From Cyclobacteriaceae bacterium (GTDB lineage Bacteria > Bacteroidota > Bacteroidia > Cytophagales > Cyclobacteriaceae), in the NCBI GenBank assembly GCA_015492915.1, contig WGED01000424.1, positions 1 through 8,409 on the forward strand: a stretch of DNA of 8,409 nucleotides, in the 5' to 3' direction. This document shows, piece after piece, positions 5,953 to 8,409 of the stretch. The notes under the pieces are model-generated. The model was given only the letters and a program-made list of their open reading frames with translations, was not told the origin of the DNA and ran no database searches. Both the position numbers and the translations under genes were made by a program. How positions within the stretch are numbered: position 1 is the stretch's first letter; the number at the start of each line of letters is the position of its first letter.

Positions 5953-7113
5953 ATGAAAACAATAATTCTCGTCTTTTTAATCTCATCACTAATGATACAT
6001 GAAGGTTTCACCAAAAACTCAAAGAGGAAAAATATTCCCGTATCCAGGGTATTTTCCAGGGTCAGGGCACATGATTTTAATCCGCTGAATGAAGACAATT
6101 CACTCACTGTCGATCGAAATTTAAAAGTAGTTGGTATAGCAGACCTCGATGATGCTGATTGGCGGGTTCGACTGCTCGCTATACGGGACCTTGTAAGAGC
6201 CGGATCCGACAAAGCGGATGAGATAACAGAGGGGCTGAAGGATACTTCTGTTTTCGTTCGTCAGGTGAGCGCTATGGCCCTGGGCATACTCAGGGCACAA
6301 CCGGCCATCCCCAGCCTGGAAAAGGCAGTGCGTGAAGATGAGAACACAATGGTCAGGGCCCAGGCAGTGATTGCGCTTGGGCAAATAGAATCGGAAGTGT
6401 CACTGGATCTTTTGCGCAAAAAACTTGAGGGGGACCCCTCCCGAGATGTGCGGCATCAATGTGAATTGGCAATTGATCAAATAAAAAAGAAGATGGGGAC
6501 AACTACGGAACAATTAAATGCATTTTTGAACTTGAATGAGTCCCTTTTTGAAATTGCTACGACCGGTTCCCGGGCACCTAATTTTCATCTTGAAGATACA
6601 GATGGCAAAACATGGGAATTGAATGATTTCAGGAGTAAAAAGTGGGTAGTATTGATCTGGGTATTTGCTGACTGGTGTCCGGTATGTCATGGTGAGTTTC
6701 ATGATCTTATGAAGATGCAGGATGAATTTGAGGGAGCGGGCATAAAAGTTTTCACCGTGGAGACACACGACCGCTACCGCGGGAGGGTGCTGGTGGGGCA
6801 AGAACTCAATCCGGAGTATTGGTTTTCAGAGGAATCTTTTCAGCAAGCCTATACCGAACAAATTCGGTGGCCCCATCTGTTGGATAGTGCAGGAGCGGTA
6901 GGGGCAATGTACGGAGTTGATCCGCTGGCATTTGCCGTGCATGCAGAATATATCAACAGGCCAACTACGGTGGTTATCGATAAAGATGGTATTATTCGAC
7001 TGTTGTACCGGGGAACATATTGGGGCGATCGTCCGACAATAGAGCAGACTCTTGATATGATAAAAAATGAAGATTTCTCATTCGTTCACCCAGAGAGATT
7101 GAAAGCGGAATGA
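5953..7113 (+). CDS. Exported HEAT-repeat and thioredoxin-like (redoxin) fusion protein
   Basis: This 386-residue protein opens with a signal peptide or membrane anchor (MKTIILVFLISSLMIHEGFT). It continues with about four HEAT/PBS-lyase-like helical repeats at roughly 66-180 (for example DADWRVRLLAIRDLVRAG, DTSVFVRQVSAMALGIL and NTMVRAQAVIALGQI). From about 204 it has a TlpA/AhpC-TSA type thioredoxin fold: APNFHLEDTDGKTWELNDF, the redox motif WCPVC (Cys242, Cys245) and a later RP (Pro337) at the expected cis-proline site before TTVVIDKDGII. An insertion of some 60 residues (about 270-330) between strand and cis-proline contains HDRYRGR and YWFSEESF. HEAT repeats bind proteins, so it may deliver thiol-disulfide chemistry to a partner in the periplasm. 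Both cysteines are present, so it could be an active reductase or oxidase. No partner reductase lies in the window. It stands alone between convergent or distant genes. Confidence 0.88.
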   Translation: MKTIILVFLISSLMIHEGFTKNSKRKNIPVSRVFSRVRAHDFNPLNEDNSLTVDRNLKVVGIADLDDADWRVRLLAIRDLVRAGSDKADEITEGLKDTSVFVRQVSAMALGILRAQPAIPSLEKAVREDENTMVRAQAVIALGQIESEVSLDLLRKKLEGDPSRDVRHQCELAIDQIKKKMGTTTEQLNAFLNLNESLFEIATTGSRAPNFHLEDTDGKTWELNDFRSKKWVVLIWVFADWCPVCHGEFHDLMKMQDEFEGAGIKVFTVETHDRYRGRVLVGQELNPEYWFSEESFQQAYTEQIRWPHLLDSAGAVGAMYGVDPLAFAVHAEYINRPTTVVIDKDGIIRLLYRGTYWGDRPTIEQTLDMIKNEDFSFVHPERLKAE

Positions 7114-7127
7114 TTTTGATGAATCAT
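7110..7127. terminator. Weak hairpin at the end of the redoxin gene
   Basis: ATGATT (7110-7115) pairs with AATCAT (7122-7127) around a 6-base loop and overlaps the TGA stop codon. No T-tract follows, so it is at best a poor terminator for the rightward gene. The 76 bases to the convergent deacetylase gene hold nothing better. Confidence 0.2.
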
Positions 7128-7189
7128 CTTGGTTTGACGGAGACGATGAAAACTCTCATATTCTACAGTAAATAGCTCAGCGAGTTACA

Positions 7190-7954
7190 TCAATCCATGT
7201 AATACTTTTCCAAAAGTTGTGCAAGCGGATCAGCATCAGGAGCGCAAAGGCCGAGCGGATTGTGACGTCGCCAGCCTTCGGCAAATTCAAATTTGCCCGA
7301 CATCAAACCGACCTCCCCGGATATTTCTCTCATGGTTTGCAGGTAGGCGTTAAAACCCTGGCTGACCTGAAGCCATTCCTGCTGACTTTTATGCTCTGCG
7401 AGCATCGCTGTTTTTTTATCAATCACAGAGGAGATGTCTATGAAAAAATCGGGTTTAATCATGCGGTTCATATAATCCCTGTTGCCGTGCGGCTGGGCAT
7501 GATAAATAACCACATCCCCATAGACAGGGGGTAGAGGCGGATCGGTTTTATAATTTCTCATACCTCTGTAAAAGGCCGCAGAGACTGCTAAACGGCATGT
7601 ATTCATATGGTCTTCCATGTAGTCGTCGGGTGAAGGAACCAGCAGCATATCGGGCTCTACCTCGCGCATCACGGCAGCTATTTTGACAAGGAGTTCCTTT
7701 TCATAATAGATCTCGGCATCGCCACCAACAGGTGGATGAAAGACGGCATTCAAGTGGGCGGCGGCCTTCTTCGCTTCTTCCAGACGCATGGCAGCGATGG
7801 TTTCGGCGTCGTACTTTTCCGAACCGCATGATCCGTCGGCCACGTTCATGTAGTGTATCTCGCATCCTGCTTTTTGCAGTAAAAAGAGCGTTCCCGCCAT
7901 ATTGAATTCAATATCATCGGGATGGGCTGCGATGGCAAAAACTCTGTATGACAT
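7190..7954 (-). CDS. PIG-L/LmbE-family zinc-dependent N-deacetylase
   Basis: This 254-residue protein has the family signature AAHPDDIE at 9-16 (His11 and Asp14 as metal ligands, Asp13 as the probable base) and SPDDYMEDHMNT at 108-119, where His116 is the third zinc ligand. KPDFFIDIS at 167-175 and EHKSQ at 187-191 are further conserved blocks. PIG-L/LmbE enzymes remove the acetyl group from GlcNAc-containing substrates, such as GlcNAc-malate (BshB), mycothiol precursors (MshB) or N,N'-diacetylchitobiose. No signal peptide is present, so it is cytoplasmic. Its ATG follows the TGA of the upstream NagB-like gene by a single base (TGA-T-ATG), so translation is almost certainly coupled. The partner suggests an amino-sugar or amino-sugar-phosphate substrate. 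BshB-type function in bacillithiol synthesis is an alternative, but the neighbour speaks against it. Confidence 0.9.
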   Translation of the reverse strand: MSYRVFAIAAHPDDIEFNMAGTLFLLQKAGCEIHYMNVADGSCGSEKYDAETIAAMRLEEAKKAAAHLNAVFHPPVGGDAEIYYEKELLVKIAAVMREVEPDMLLVPSPDDYMEDHMNTCRLAVSAAFYRGMRNYKTDPPLPPVYGDVVIYHAQPHGNRDYMNRMIKPDFFIDISSVIDKKTAMLAEHKSQQEWLQVSQGFNAYLQTMREISGEVGLMSGKFEFAEGWRRHNPLGLCAPDADPLAQLLEKYYMD

Positions 7955-7955
7955 A

Positions 7956-8409
7956 TCAGTGCATTTCTACGTCACAAGTACCCAGACCGGGCCTGTAAAA
8001 ATTAAACTGTACATTGGGGTGATCAGCGAGGAGCGACATGGGCACTGCTGCATCGGGGATCTTCCTCGCGATCATTAGTGTAGTAAGGCGCATGCCGAAA
8101 GGATTGTCGTGATGGCCCGGATGCCAGATGGATACCTTTTCAGCTTTCCATGTTTGCAAAGGTCCGACGGTGACAGCCTGGCTTGGTACATTTTGCACTG
8201 TGCCACCACCCGAGGTGCGTGCATTTTGCATCAAAGTCATGGGATGCAGTTCGACAACCCGGGTGCTGAGTCGCCGGTATTCTTCCGGTGTCGGAGGATG
8301 GTCAGTAAAGGCACCTTCACGTTTCGGCGGGTCGTTAAATGCCCAGTGTTTTACTTCACCCTGGCCACCCTGCATGATCACACATCGTGCCTTATCCCAG
8401 CTCTTGATG
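7956..8409 (-). CDS. NagB-like glucosamine-6-phosphate deaminase/isomerase-type protein, C-terminal part
   Basis: The frame is open to the right edge of the window, so the 5' end is missing; a GTG at 8379-8381 is internal, because coding continues upstream as IKSWDKARCVIMQGG. The last ~150 residues include LHPMTLMQNARTSGGG, VPSQAVTVGPLQTWKAEKVS, GHHDNPFGMRLTTLMIARKI and VPMSLLADHPNVQFNFY. The order TVG, motif-rich loop, then VPMSLLxxHP matches the C-terminal part of glucosamine-6-phosphate deaminase and 6-phosphogluconolactonase folds, where the last strand carries S-x-L-x-x-H-P. It differs enough from ordinary NagB that the substrate may not be GlcN6P. In Bacteroidota, long NagB forms are found with an LmbE domain; here the deacetylase is a separate downstream gene with one base between. 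Together they may deacetylate and then deaminate an amino-sugar phosphate. Confidence 0.72.
   Translation of the reverse strand, partial: IKSWDKARCVIMQGGQGEVKHWAFNDPPKREGAFTDHPPTPEEYRRLSTRVVELHPMTLMQNARTSGGGTVQNVPSQAVTVGPLQTWKAEKVSIWHPGHHDNPFGMRLTTLMIARKIPDAAVPMSLLADHPNVQFNFYRPGLGTCDVEMH

Noticed and set aside
8379..8381. GTG as the start of the NagB-like gene
   Set aside because: The frame remains open to the window edge and the residues upstream read as normal coding sequence, so the gene begins outside the window.

Overview
The window reads as chromosomal DNA of a Bacteroidota bacterium, plausibly a sphingolipid-making Cytophagia- or Sphingobacteriia-type organism. The evidence is the gene families (a 7TMR-DISM-type sensor N-terminus, a one-piece patatin/POTRA/barrel protein, a cytochrome-b5-free fatty acid 2-hydroxylase and a HEAT-redoxin fusion), genes that mostly lack Shine-Dalgarno sequences, and promoter-like TTTG/TAnnTTTG boxes. 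No taxonomic search could be run, so this is inference. I see no insertion sequence, CRISPR array, tRNA or rRNA.

Layout. 1-209 (minus): 5' end of a gene leaving the window, read as a secreted N-terminus with a 7TMR-DISMED2-like sensory domain. 210-797: a 588-base AT-rich spacer with a duplicated dyad, an AT-rich hairpin followed by a T-tract, a doubtful 62-residue membrane-protein ORF with a strong ribosome binding site, and an unexplained GC-rich island near 590-680. 798-2037 (plus): a fatty acid 2-hydroxylase-like di-iron membrane enzyme followed by a small outer-membrane barrel. 2034-5011 (minus): an apparent operon of a patatin phospholipase carrying a POTRA domain and BamA-like barrel, then a K+-channel-type pore protein. 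5012-5205: a compact divergent control region with a clear TetR-type operator. 5206-5784 (plus): a TetR-family regulator with a cysteine at a NemR-like position. 5953-7113 (plus): an exported HEAT-repeat plus redoxin (WCPVC) fusion. 7190-8409 (minus): a PIG-L-type zinc deacetylase, one base downstream of the 3' part of a NagB-like sugar-phosphate isomerase/deaminase.

How the genes may work together. The first two-thirds is dominated by cell-envelope and membrane functions: lipid hydroxylation, an outer-membrane barrel, an outer-membrane phospholipase and an inner-membrane ion channel. The TetR regulator most likely represses itself and may also affect the divergent patatin gene. The deacetylase/NagB-like pair is a separate, more GC-rich unit, probably for amino-sugar metabolism. 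Nothing here is a clear new defence or mobile system. The most unusual points are the HEAT-redoxin fusion, the patatin-channel pairing, the putative redox-cysteine TetR with its operator, and the unexplained spacer at 210-797.
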